Positions 24,216-32,730 of a DNA stretch of 33,298 nucleotides are shown piece after piece; positions within the stretch are counted from its first letter, which is position 1; each line of letters opens with the position of its first letter. Under the pieces are notes generated by a model. That model worked only from the letters and a program-made list of their open reading frames with translations, was not told where the DNA came from and searched no databases. Location: contig JACRNO010000013.1 of assembly GCA_016234855.1 (NCBI GenBank), positions 1 through 33,298 on the forward strand, written 5' to 3'. Position numbers and translations under genes: made by a program. Origin of the DNA: Deltaproteobacteria bacterium. Lineage in GTDB: Bacteria; Desulfobacterota; GWC2-55-46.

Positions 24216-26771
24216 TTAAGAGGCGGCATTCCGGACGGACGACTTCGTCTTGAGGACGGGGATGAGGGATGCGTCCTGCCGGGAAAGGTTAAAGAGGCCG
24301 GCGAGCGCGTCGTGAGGCCTGACCTTTGGCCCGGCGCCGCTGCGTAGAACAAGCCTGACTACGCCTTCAGCGGCGTTGCCGATTGCAGCCACGCCCGGTT
24401 TGATATCGACCTGCGTGACCTTATCCTCTTTAGTGATGCTGACGATGCAGCTTTCCCTGGACCGGAATGCCCTGATAAACCCGTCTATATCCTCAAAGCC
24501 CCCGTTATCATTAAGGGGGCTCGCTTTCATAAAGGCAAGGTACTCTGTCAACATAATAGCAGACGGCCCGTCCGATTTCAAGGATACATCCACGAACGGG
24601 TGAAATTCAAGCCCGCTCGGGGCCTGCCGGTTAAGCCTTGCGCAGATATCCTTGATATCCGTAATTTCCGCCGTTGAAATCATCTCCATGGTCATATACT
24701 CGTCCAGACTCTCCACGCCCACGGGCAGCGGCGGCGAGAACGAGAGCTTAGGGAGCGGATGAAAGCCCCCTGAATACTTCAACGGCAGCCCCGCCCTCTT
24801 TATAGCCCTCGTGACCGCGCCTGCGAACTCAAGGTGCCCGAGAAAGCGCATCTCGCCCGTCTTGGAGTAGCCGAGCGTGAGCTTCACCGGCACGGACGGC
24901 CCCGGCCTCGGCCGCTCGACACGGCCGGGGGGAGACTGCGCGTTTACCGGCTTGACCGTCTTATGGTCACATACGCCGCAGGCCGTGCATCTGTCGGTCT
25001 TACAATCCGCGGTATATGCGCCCTTGAGCGCGTTCTCGTATTCGCGCCTGAGAAATGCCTTTGTAACGCCGGGAGAGAGGTGGTCCCACGGAAAGACCTC
25101 TTCCAACCCCCGCCTTCTATAGGCGTAAAACGCCATGTCAACGCCGCTCGCTTCAAAGGCCTGCTGCCACGCCTCGAAATCCCATTGCTCTGTCCAGCCG
25201 TCGAACCTGCGCCCAGCCTTGAACGCGGCCAGCACTGCCTTTGCAAGTCTGCGGTCCCCGCGCGCAAAGACGGCCTCGACGAGACTCATGGCCGGGTCTT
25301 GCCACTTGAACTCGCATTTAACGTCCCTGAGACCTTTCCTGAGCAGGCCCTGTTTTTCCATGCACTCCTCGATCGGCGCGAACGGCTCCCACTGAAAGGG
25401 CGTCCACGGCTTCGGGATATACGCCGCCGCTGATACGTTTATCTGCGGGGCCGCGCCTGACATGACGGATTTACCGATCTTTCTGACGCACTCGGCCAGC
25501 CGCACGATGCCCGTAACGTCGTCCCCGGTCTCGGTCGGAAGCCCTATCATGAAGTAGAGCTTTATCGTCTTCCACCCGAGTGAGAAGACCATTTTAGCCG
25601 TGGTAAGCAGGTCTTCTTCGGTTATACCCTTGTTTATGAGAAGGCGCAGCCTGTCGCTTCCTGCCTCGGGCGCGAAGGTGAACCCGGTCTTTCTGACGCG
25701 CTTTATCTCTTCGGCAAGGCTTGCGCTGAGCGTGCCGACGCGAAGCGACGGCAAGGATATCGCCACCTTCTCGTCCGCGTAGCGGCGCATCAGCCCGGTC
25801 AGGAGTTCTTCTATATAGGTATAATCGCCGGTGCTGAGCGAGAGCAGCCCCACCTCGTCGTAGCCGGTATTGGCAAGGGTCTCGTCAACGAGACGCAGGA
25901 CGAGCTCAGGCTCGCGCTCCCTTACCGGCCTGTAGATGACCCCGGCCTGACAGAACCTGCACCCGCGCGTGCATCCGCGGGAGATTTCAATCGTGGCTCG
26001 ATCGTGTATCGTCTCCATGAACGGCACAACAGGATGCGACGGCAGTGGCAGGGCGTTTATATCCGGCACAACGCGCCGCTTAACGGCCGTGTAGCCGGGC
26101 TTGAGGGCGATAATCTCCTTTACGGTATTGTCGGCGTTATACGCGATATCGAAGAACGACGGCACGTAGACGCCTTCTATCTTCGCCAGACGCTCCAGTA
26201 TCAGCTCCCTCGCCTCGCCGAGCGCGCGCCCGGCGATAACGGCGTCTGCGATTTCAATGACCGCCTCTTCGCCGTCCCCGAGCAGGAAGGCGTCAAAGAA
26301 CGGCGCTATTGGCTCGGGGTTGAACACGGCAGGCCCGCCGCCGATAACGAACGGCGCGTCAGCGCCCCTGTCAACGGCCATCAGCGCGACGTTGCCCAGC
26401 TCCAGCATATTCAGGATATTGGTGAACGAAAGCTCGTACTGCAAAGAGAAACCGAGGATATCAAGCTTATCAAGCGGTATCTCCGACTCAAGCGTGGAGA
26501 GTTTTATCGACTTTGCGCGCAGGAGCGCTTCCATGTCGAGCCACGGCGCAAAGACACGCTCGCATGCGATATCCTCGCGGCTGTTGAGCGTCTGATAGAG
26601 TATCTGGATGCCGAGATGGCTCATCCCGATTTCGTAGGCGTCTGGAAAGGCGAGCCCGAAGCGCAGCTTTACGCCTGATAAATCCTTCTTAACGGAATTT
26701 ATCTCGCCGCCGATATAACGCGCCGGCCGCCGAACAAGCGGCAGGAACGGCTTTATGGAATTTATTGCCAT
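24216..26771 (-). CDS. B12-binding-type radical SAM protein fused to DUF2344
   Basis: An 851-residue protein of the TIGR03960-type radical SAM family joined to a C-terminal DUF2344 (TIGR03936) domain. The [4Fe-4S] motif is Cys267, Cys271 and Cys274 in ISRGCTRGCRFCQAG. The N-terminal 250 residues resemble a cobalamin-binding-like domain. A second cluster C-x4-C-x2-C-x2-C (CKTDRCTACGVC) lies near 595-605, and DUF2344 begins around 625 (KLTLGYSKTGEMRFLGHLEF). In many bacteria the two parts are separate or fused genes next to rng; the function is unknown but an RNA or ribosome link is often suggested by context. The ATG at 26769-26771 has weak ribosome pairing. A copy of its 5' end lies upstream at 26914-27013. 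Confidence 0.88.
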   Translation of the reverse strand: MAINSIKPFLPLVRRPARYIGGEINSVKKDLSGVKLRFGLAFPDAYEIGMSHLGIQILYQTLNSREDIACERVFAPWLDMEALLRAKSIKLSTLESEIPLDKLDILGFSLQYELSFTNILNMLELGNVALMAVDRGADAPFVIGGGPAVFNPEPIAPFFDAFLLGDGEEAVIEIADAVIAGRALGEARELILERLAKIEGVYVPSFFDIAYNADNTVKEIIALKPGYTAVKRRVVPDINALPLPSHPVVPFMETIHDRATIEISRGCTRGCRFCQAGVIYRPVREREPELVLRLVDETLANTGYDEVGLLSLSTGDYTYIEELLTGLMRRYADEKVAISLPSLRVGTLSASLAEEIKRVRKTGFTFAPEAGSDRLRLLINKGITEEDLLTTAKMVFSLGWKTIKLYFMIGLPTETGDDVTGIVRLAECVRKIGKSVMSGAAPQINVSAAAYIPKPWTPFQWEPFAPIEECMEKQGLLRKGLRDVKCEFKWQDPAMSLVEAVFARGDRRLAKAVLAAFKAGRRFDGWTEQWDFEAWQQAFEASGVDMAFYAYRRRGLEEVFPWDHLSPGVTKAFLRREYENALKGAYTADCKTDRCTACGVCDHKTVKPVNAQSPPGRVERPRPGPSVPVKLTLGYSKTGEMRFLGHLEFAGAVTRAIKRAGLPLKYSGGFHPLPKLSFSPPLPVGVESLDEYMTMEMISTAEITDIKDICARLNRQAPSGLEFHPFVDVSLKSDGPSAIMLTEYLAFMKASPLNDNGGFEDIDGFIRAFRSRESCIVSITKEDKVTQVDIKPGVAAIGNAAEGVVRLVLRSGAGPKVRPHDALAGLFNLSRQDASLIPVLKTKSSVRNAAS

Positions 26772-26913
26772 GGAGATTTCACCGGATGTATGTGCCCCTG
26801 TTCAGTCAATTCGTAGGGGCGAAGCAAGTATTATCTACTTCGCCCTTGCAGGCGTTGCCGGACGCGGAGCGTCCGCGGCTGCGTTCCCACGCCGGAGCGT
26901 GGGAACGATAAAA

Positions 26914-27013
26914 ATAAATCCTTCTTAACGGAATTTATCTCGCCGCCGATATAACGCGCCGGCCGCCGCACGAGCGGCAGGAACGGCTTTATAGATGTGT
27001 TGGTCATGGAGAT
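26914..27013 (-). pseudogene. Duplicated 5' end of the radical SAM/DUF2344 gene
   Basis: This 100-bp block aligns without gaps to 26678-26777, at a constant offset of 236 bp. It encodes MTNTSIKPFLPLVRRPARYI and then GGEINSVKKDL, compared with MAINSIKPFLPLVRRPARYI in the real gene, after which the match ends. Differences cluster just after the start codon. It is a truncated copy; whether it arose by duplication or is what remains of an original gene start after rearrangement cannot be told. Confidence 0.85.
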
Positions 27014-27382
27014 TCCCTTGGCGCCGTCTTATATAGCTCAGGGCTTTAGTCCTGAGCGTATTATCGTAGGATGGGTTGAACGAAGCAAGAGCCACATCAG
27101 ACAGTCACTTACTCTTTATCCGCTGCCACCTTAAATCCAATCTGTCTTTTCGTCGGTTCCGGCTGTTTCATCATCTCATAGTCGCGGGTGGGCTGTGCCC
27201 GCCTTTTGGATGCTAAATTCGTTTACATTTTGGTGGGAGCAACCCACACTACCTGCTCATTATCTCGCGTATCGGCGGGTGGAAGCCACCCTACCCACGT
27301 GTTTGAAAGCAGAGCTTTCAAGGCAATTGCGTTCCCAAGCCGGAGCTTGGGAACGAGGATCTTTATCGCGTCCGCTACATCA

Positions 27383-27502
27383 CGCGAGCGTGAGAAATGC
27401 CTTTAGACAAGGCGGTGACGAGGAAAACCGCAGGCGTACTCTTTTGTACGTCGAGGATTTTCCGAGGAGTACAACGCAGTATAAAGGCATTTATCGCGCT
27501 CG
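27383..27502. repeat. CGCGAGCG palindromic element, copy 2
   Basis: Near-identical to 21303-21423. The ends CGCGAGCGTGAGAAATGCC and (inverted) CGAGCGCGATAAATGCC are imperfect inverted repeats. It stops three bases before the stop codon of the first radical SAM gene, the same relation to a gene end as copy 1. Confidence 0.8.
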
Positions 27503-27505
27503 CGC

Positions 27506-29227
27506 TCATTCGACGCAGACGCCGCACCTGTAACACGAACCCAGGTCGCACGGCGGTGTCTGCCTGAGCGTCAGCCCCTTCTGATATTCCGCCCACAGGT
27601 ACTGCCTCTTTACCCCGTAGTCGATAAAATCCCACGGCAGGGATTCATCCCTGGGCCTGTCGCGGTACAATGAGTCTTCGACAAGGCGGCCGCCTTTACG
27701 CATGGCGCTACGCAGCCCCCGGCCCGCCGACTCGACGATAAATTCCCCGGCCCGTGGGTCTGCCCTCGATATATAGGCCTGGCCCGCGGCCTCCTTGATT
27801 GACATCGCCTTCATTATAACCCCGCTCACCTTTGAAAGCCCGCGCTTTATGATATCGAGCCGTTTCTGCAATACAACGGCCTGCTCGAACCTGTGCCACT
27901 GAAAGGGCGTCACAGGCTTCGGCACGAATGGATTTATGCTCAATGATATGGAGCCTTTCTTGAATACGCCTCTTATGGCGGCGGTAAGTTCGGCAATCGC
28001 GGCCGCGTCCGCATCCGTCTCTATGGGCAGTCCTATTAAAAAATAGAGTTTGAGCTTCATGAAACCGGCATCGGCAACGAGGCGCGCGGTGTCGAGTATT
28101 TCAGAATCGGTCAGGCCCTTGTTTACGACCGCTCTCATCCGCTCGCTTCCGGCCTCCGGCGCAAGGGTCACGGTCTGGTAACCGCCTTTTTTTAAAAGTT
28201 CCATGAACCGGGCATCCAGCATATCCAGCCTGAGCGACGAGAGCGTCACGTCCCCGCCCGCCTCTATCCCTGCCTCGACCGTCTCCTTTATCCACGGGTA
28301 CTCGGATACTGCCGTGCCAACGAGCCCGGCCTTGCCTGTCATGGCGATGCCTTTTGTAACCGTCTCCTTTACGGAGCGCGCATCGCGCCATCTCGGCGGC
28401 AGGTAGAGAAACCCGGCGGCACAGAACCTGCATCCACGCGGACAGCCCCGCTCTATCTCGGCAAGGTACGTGCCCTTGAATTCGGACTCAGGCGTGACGA
28501 TAAAACTCTGCGGTATGGGAAAAGCATCGAGGTTCAAATTCTTCGCGGCGCGGACCTTCTCCTTTGCGCCGGGCAGCGGCCTCATCTCCTTTACCGTTGC
28601 CCCGTCGTATTCCCACTCATAAAGCGACGGCACAAAGACGCTCTCAATCTCGTCAAAGGCCTGTAAGGCCGCGCCTTTCTTCCGTCCGGCCTGACTCCCG
28701 GACGCGAAGGTCTCGACAAGCCGCTCGACGCTGCCTTCGCCCTCGCCTATGAGGAAGAGGTCGAAGATGCCCGCAAGCGGGGCCGGGTTGAGGGAGACGG
28801 CCACGCCTCCGGCAATGAGCAGCGGACTTGCCGCGCTTCTTTCATCGGACTTTAACGGTATGCCTATGAGGTCGAAGAGGGCGGGGAGGTTCGTATAATC
28901 TTCTTCAAAGGGCAGGCTGAAGGCTATGATATCGAACTCAACGACCGGCGTTTGCGACTCGTACGAAAAGAGCGGCGAGCCTGACTTCGCATGCTCCGGC
29001 AATGAGCCGCCATCGGGCACGAAGGCCCTTTCCGCCACGCAGTTATCGAGGCGGTTGAACAGATGGTAGACCGTCTGAAAACCCAGGTTGGTCATGCCGA
29101 GGCCGTAGAGGTTCGGATAGACGAGGCATACGCGCACGCGGCCGCCGGGGTCTTTAAATACCGTGCCCCGTTCTTTGGCGAGCCTTTGTCTTACCGCATC
29201 CCTGAGTTTCCAGCTGATATTGCTCAA
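27506..29227 (-). CDS. B12-binding-type radical SAM protein (paralogue without DUF2344)
   Basis: A 573-residue paralogue of the 851-residue protein. The N-terminal domain includes VCLVYPNLYGLGMTNLGFQTVYHLFN, and LLIAGGVAVSLNPAPLAGIFDLFLIGEGEG corresponds to GGGPAVFNPEPIAPFFDAFLLGDGEEA in the fusion protein. The radical SAM cluster is Cys262, Cys266 and Cys269 (IERGCPRGCRFC). VTLAPEAGSERMRAVVNKGL and KLYFLIGLPIETD are shared core motifs. The protein ends in C-x4-C-x2-C-x2-C (560-571), the same Cys pattern as the fusion, and it lacks DUF2344. It follows ftsZ by only nine bases. Substrate unknown; it may form a heterodimer with, or act before, the fused paralogue. Confidence 0.88.
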   Translation of the reverse strand: MSNISWKLRDAVRQRLAKERGTVFKDPGGRVRVCLVYPNLYGLGMTNLGFQTVYHLFNRLDNCVAERAFVPDGGSLPEHAKSGSPLFSYESQTPVVEFDIIAFSLPFEEDYTNLPALFDLIGIPLKSDERSAASPLLIAGGVAVSLNPAPLAGIFDLFLIGEGEGSVERLVETFASGSQAGRKKGAALQAFDEIESVFVPSLYEWEYDGATVKEMRPLPGAKEKVRAAKNLNLDAFPIPQSFIVTPESEFKGTYLAEIERGCPRGCRFCAAGFLYLPPRWRDARSVKETVTKGIAMTGKAGLVGTAVSEYPWIKETVEAGIEAGGDVTLSSLRLDMLDARFMELLKKGGYQTVTLAPEAGSERMRAVVNKGLTDSEILDTARLVADAGFMKLKLYFLIGLPIETDADAAAIAELTAAIRGVFKKGSISLSINPFVPKPVTPFQWHRFEQAVVLQKRLDIIKRGLSKVSGVIMKAMSIKEAAGQAYISRADPRAGEFIVESAGRGLRSAMRKGGRLVEDSLYRDRPRDESLPWDFIDYGVKRQYLWAEYQKGLTLRQTPPCDLGSCYRCGVCVE

Positions 29228-29236
29228 ACCACCCCT

Positions 29237-30421
29237 TTAGTCCGGCTGCTTTCTCAAAAAGGTCGGGGTATCGTAGAGGTCTTCATCCTCGCCGTTGTAA
29301 CCGCCGAGCTTGGAGACCCTCTTGAGTTCCATATTCTTTATCTCCGCCTTTCTGTCCGCTCCCTTCCTTATTACGGTCGGCACGTCGAGGTCGTCGAGGA
29401 TGAGCGCGGGTTGAAGCGGGGTTTCAACGCCCCTGTGCGACCTGAACGCGTCGTGCTTGTCCGGCTTGCCGAATCCCGTGGCCACGACCGTCACCCTTAT
29501 CTCGTCGGTCATGGTGTCGTCGAAGACGATGCCGTGGATGATATTGGCCGACTCGTGCGCCTCTTCGTATATCACCTTCATCGCCTCGTCCACCTCGTGT
29601 ATGCCAAGGTCCGAGGGCCCGGTGAAGTTTATGAGCACGCCCCTTGCGCCGTTTATGGAGATGTCCTCGAGAAGCGGCGAGGATATCGCCTTTCTCGTGG
29701 CCTCGGCGGCCCTGTTGTCGCCCCTTGCAACGCAGCTTCCCATGAGGGCCTGGCCCATCTCGCTCATTACCGCGCGCACGTCGGCGAAGTCCACGTTGAC
29801 CATGCCGGATATCGTGATGACGTCTGATATGCCCTTTACCGCCTGATAGAGCACCTCGTTCGACATCTTGAAGGCCTCCTTCATAGAGGTCTTGCGCTCG
29901 GCAACGGACAGGAGACGCTGGTTCGGTATCGTGATGATGGTGTCTGCCGCCTCTTTAAGGCGCTTTATGCCTTCTTCGGCCTGCGCCATCTTGCGGCTGC
30001 CCTCGTGGGTAAAGGGCTTTGTGACGACGGCCACGACAAGCGCGCCGGCCGCCTTGGCCGCCTCGGCCACTATGGGACCAGCGCCCGTGCCGGTGCCGCC
30101 GCCCATGCCCGCGGTTATGAAGACCATGTCCGCGCCGGCAAGGGCCTCTATCAAGGCATCCCTGCTCTCCAAGGCGGCATTTCGCCCGACCTCCGGGTTT
30201 GCCCCGGCCCCGAGCCCCTTCGTGATGACTGTGCCGAGCTGAATCTTCACCCCGGCCAGCGACCTCTTCAGGTCCTGTATGTCTGTGTTGGCCGCGATGA
30301 ACTCCACGCCCTCAAGACCGCTCTCTATAATCGTGTTCACGGCATTGCCGCCGCACCCGCCCACGCCTATGACCTTCAGCCTGGCGCCCCTGTTATAGCT
30401 CTCGTCCATTTCTATTACCAT
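29237..30421 (-). CDS. ftsZ: Cell division protein FtsZ
   Basis: The tubulin-like GTPase that forms the division ring. The 394-residue protein has [11 protein letters not shown] at 19-29, the tubulin signature GGGTGTG at 107-113, and the T7 loop [11 protein letters not shown]. After a variable linker it ends [11 protein letters not shown], the conserved C-terminal peptide that binds FtsA and other partners. AAGGAGG eight bases before ATG 30419-30421 supports this start. It follows ftsA with a 209-bp gap that contains a palindromic element, so it may have its own control or be partly insulated from ftsA. The next gene begins nine bases after its stop. Confidence 0.98.
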   Translation of the reverse strand: MVIEMDESYNRGARLKVIGVGGCGGNAVNTIIESGLEGVEFIAANTDIQDLKRSLAGVKIQLGTVITKGLGAGANPEVGRNAALESRDALIEALAGADMVFITAGMGGGTGTGAGPIVAEAAKAAGALVVAVVTKPFTHEGSRKMAQAEEGIKRLKEAADTIITIPNQRLLSVAERKTSMKEAFKMSNEVLYQAVKGISDVITISGMVNVDFADVRAVMSEMGQALMGSCVARGDNRAAEATRKAISSPLLEDISINGARGVLINFTGPSDLGIHEVDEAMKVIYEEAHESANIIHGIVFDDTMTDEIRVTVVATGFGKPDKHDAFRSHRGVETPLQPALILDDLDVPTVIRKGADRKAEIKNMELKRVSKLGGYNGEDEDLYDTPTFLRKQPD

Positions 30422-30505
30422 ATCCGGAACCTCCTTGAATTTTAACCTGAGAGATCAGACCCGTGAAGCCTTGCCCGCTTATTGCACCGCCCTTGAGAAT
30501 TTCTA

Positions 30506-30629
30506 CAGACTGCTCAAAAAGTCCCGGATGCTAGGCGTCAAGGAGTAAGGAACGAGGCGTACTCCGTATGTACGCCGCAGTGACGAACGACGAAAACAAC
30601 GACGCAGACGGGGCTTTTTCAGCAGTCTG
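30506..30629. mobile_element. 124-bp palindromic element between ftsA and ftsZ
   Basis: Ends CAGACTGCTCAAAAAGTCCC (30506-30525) and, inverted, CAGACTGCTGAAAAAGCCCC (30610-30629) match at 18 of 20 positions. The core contains GAGGCGTACTCCGTATGTACGCCG and ACGACGCAGACGG, related in design to the cores of 21303-21423 and 27383-27502. It ends one base before the ftsA stop codon. There is no coding capacity. Confidence 0.75.
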
Positions 30630-30630
30630 C

Positions 30631-31860
30631 CTAGAAGAACTCCTGCATCCATAACTTCATCCGTGACGACAGCTTGTTGAAGAGATTATCCTCGTTGCCG
30701 CGCCTGAACTGCGTGGGCGCGATGTGTCTGGCCCCGTAGTGGACGAGCCCGACGCCGGTGGAGTACATGGGGCTTTTCACCACGTCGGTAAGTCCGGTTA
30801 TGTTTATGGGCAGGCCCCTGCGCACCGGAAGCCCGAAGACCTGCTCGGCCAGCTCGGTTATGCCCTCCATTGCGGAGGTGCCGCCGGTGAGCACGATGCC
30901 CGCGGGCATGAAGCTCTCGTAGCCGGATTTCACTATCTCGCGTTTGACAAGGTCGAAAAGCTCCTCCATCCTCGGCTCGATTATCTCGCACAGAAGATAA
31001 CGCGAGACCGTCCTCGATTTGCTTCCGCCGACGTTCTTTACCTCAATGACGTCCTCTTTGGGCGCAAGGGCCGTCATGGCGCATCCCCACTTCTTCTTCA
31101 ACTCCTCGGCCTCTGAGACCGGGGTGCGAAGCCCGACGGAGATGTCTCCGGTGACCTGGTTGCCGCCGAGCGAGATTACCGTGGTAAACTTTATCGCGCC
31201 GTTATGATATAGGGCGATGTCGGTGGTGCCGCCGCCGATATCCACAAGCGCCACGCCTATCTCGCGCTCGTCCTGGTTCAGGACGGCCTCGCTCGACGCT
31301 ATCTGCTGCAGGGCGATATCCGCGACGTCAAGCCCTGCCTTGTTGGCGCACTTCAGGATATTCTGCGCGCTGGTCACCGCCGCGGTGACGATATGCACCT
31401 TGACCTCGAGCCTTATCCCCACCATGCCGACCGGCTCCTGAATCCCCTCCTGGTCGTCCACGATGAACTCCTGCGGGATGACGTGTATGACCTCTCTGTC
31501 CGGCGGTATGACAACGGCCTGAGCCGCCTCGATAACGCGATCGACGTCGGCCTGCGTTATCTCCCTGTTCTTTACGGCGATGACCCCGTGGCTGTTAAAG
31601 GCCCTTATATGGCCCCCGGCGATTCCGCAGTAGACCCTGTTTATCTCGCACCCGGCCATCAGCTCGGCCTCCTCGACCGCGCGCTTGATGGATTCAACCG
31701 TGCTTTCGATGTTCACCACCACGCCCTTGCGAAGCCCCCTCGACGGGTGAGTGCCCAGGCCGATGATCTCGACGCCGTCCTTGGTCTTCTCGCCCACTAT
31801 GGCGCAGATCTTGGTGGTGCCGATATCGAGTCCCACTACGATATTCTCTCTTTTTGCCAT
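30631..31860 (-). CDS. ftsA: Cell division protein FtsA
   Basis: The actin-like ATPase that tethers FtsZ to the membrane. The 409-residue protein has the phosphate-1 motif VGLDIGTTKICAIVGE at 9-24, and VDIGGGTTDIALYHNGAI for phosphate-2. GIVLTGGTSAMEG is the adenosine motif. The C-terminus SSRMKLWMQEFF is the amphipathic membrane-targeting helix. It follows ftsQ by 16 bp. The stop codon (TAG) is separated by a single base from the palindromic element, so the mRNA 3' end or the junction to ftsZ is likely shaped by that hairpin. Confidence 0.98.
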   Translation of the reverse strand: MAKRENIVVGLDIGTTKICAIVGEKTKDGVEIIGLGTHPSRGLRKGVVVNIESTVESIKRAVEEAELMAGCEINRVYCGIAGGHIRAFNSHGVIAVKNREITQADVDRVIEAAQAVVIPPDREVIHVIPQEFIVDDQEGIQEPVGMVGIRLEVKVHIVTAAVTSAQNILKCANKAGLDVADIALQQIASSEAVLNQDEREIGVALVDIGGGTTDIALYHNGAIKFTTVISLGGNQVTGDISVGLRTPVSEAEELKKKWGCAMTALAPKEDVIEVKNVGGSKSRTVSRYLLCEIIEPRMEELFDLVKREIVKSGYESFMPAGIVLTGGTSAMEGITELAEQVFGLPVRRGLPINITGLTDVVKSPMYSTGVGLVHYGARHIAPTQFRRGNEDNLFNKLSSRMKLWMQEFF

Positions 31861-31876
31861 CTCATCACCGCCTTCG

Positions 31877-32713
31877 TTAGACCATATTGGTTGTGAATTT
31901 TACGACCACCTCGCCCGGGTTTATCAGGTCCATCGCCTCGATGCCGGACAGGGTGCCGCCCCTTGACGCGACAATCCTGTCAAAGGCGGCAAACTTCTCC
32001 TCAAAGCCGCCGGTGCCGACGTTCAGCCTTACGCCGTCGTTGAGGGTATATACCGTAAGCCCGAAGACGCCGTCCGCATGTATCTCCGAGACGTCATTGA
32101 TATTAAAGCCCTTCCTCTGCTTCAGGAACGCGATGAGCCTCATCACCGCGGGCGCGCTCCATTCGCCGCCGTCGTCGCGCCCCTCCCACCCTTCTATAAC
32201 GCCCGTCACCACCGGAAGGTCAAGGGCGTCCTCGTGCGAATACTCGGCAAAGACCACGCCCGCGCTGTCCATTATCCTCAACCTGTCCGGAGCGCCCGGC
32301 CTCTCGAACCTGACAAGCGCGACCGGTTCGCGCTCCTTTATCTCGATGCGGACGGTATCGAGTCCCGTGCGCCGGACTTGCGCCTGGACCACCCAGGCAA
32401 GCCGCTTGACGGCCTCGGCCGCATCCCCGGCGCTGAACGAGAAGAGATTACATCCTTCCTCTATGCCCGACTCGGCGATAATCTCGTCCTCTGACAACCG
32501 CTTCGCGCCGTCCACCGTTATCCCGGTTACGGCAAGATACGGCGAGGTCATCAGTTCGCAATACCCCATATAGCCGCCTATGCCTGCGGCCGATACGCCC
32601 GCCGCAACCAGAATCATCCTGCCGCGCCGCCCCATAAAGGCCCTGGCCCTGCTCAGGAACGGCGGACGGACTCTCCTGTTTACACGCCGTATGGTACGCG
32701 GCTTTACAGCCAT
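31877..32713 (-). CDS. ftsQ: Cell division protein FtsQ
   Basis: A bitopic inner-membrane protein that links the early and late divisome. The 278-residue protein has a basic cytoplasmic tail (1-32), one membrane helix (about 33-52) and a POTRA domain from about 61 (AVTGITVDGAKRLSEDEIIAESGI). The beta domain that follows holds WVVQAQVRRTGLDTVRIEIKEREPVALV and ends GEVVVKFTTNMV. It lies 17 bp after ddl and 16 bp before ftsA, in the canonical order. Size and domain plan are normal. Confidence 0.95.
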   Translation of the reverse strand: MAVKPRTIRRVNRRVRPPFLSRARAFMGRRGRMILVAAGVSAAGIGGYMGYCELMTSPYLAVTGITVDGAKRLSEDEIIAESGIEEGCNLFSFSAGDAAEAVKRLAWVVQAQVRRTGLDTVRIEIKEREPVALVRFERPGAPDRLRIMDSAGVVFAEYSHEDALDLPVVTGVIEGWEGRDDGGEWSAPAVMRLIAFLKQRKGFNINDVSEIHADGVFGLTVYTLNDGVRLNVGTGGFEEKFAAFDRIVASRGGTLSGIEAMDLINPGEVVVKFTTNMV

Positions 32714-32730
32714 TGTTCTTCCTTAACTTG

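Larger units (their letters stand above)
26772..27505. other. 734-bp repeat-rich spacer between the two radical SAM genes
   Basis: Holds, from left: a hairpin GGGCGAAG..CTTCGCCC near 26818-26846; GTTCCCACGCCGGAGCGTGGGAAC (26883-26906); the duplicated gene start (26914-27013); a GCTCAGGGCTTTAGTCCTGAGC hairpin near 27028-27049; a 21-codon open frame at 27109-27174; GGTGGG...CCCACC units near 27190-27300; TTGAAAGC-AG-AGCTTTCAA (27303-27321); GTTCCCAAGCCGGAGCTTGGGAAC (27331-27354); and the palindromic element 27383-27502. No credible full gene is present. Confidence 0.7.

Noticed and set aside
24167-24352. 62-residue N-terminal extension of RNase G
   Set aside because: Ser/Arg-rich and unlike the family; the internal ATG at 24166 gives the normal N-terminus and length.
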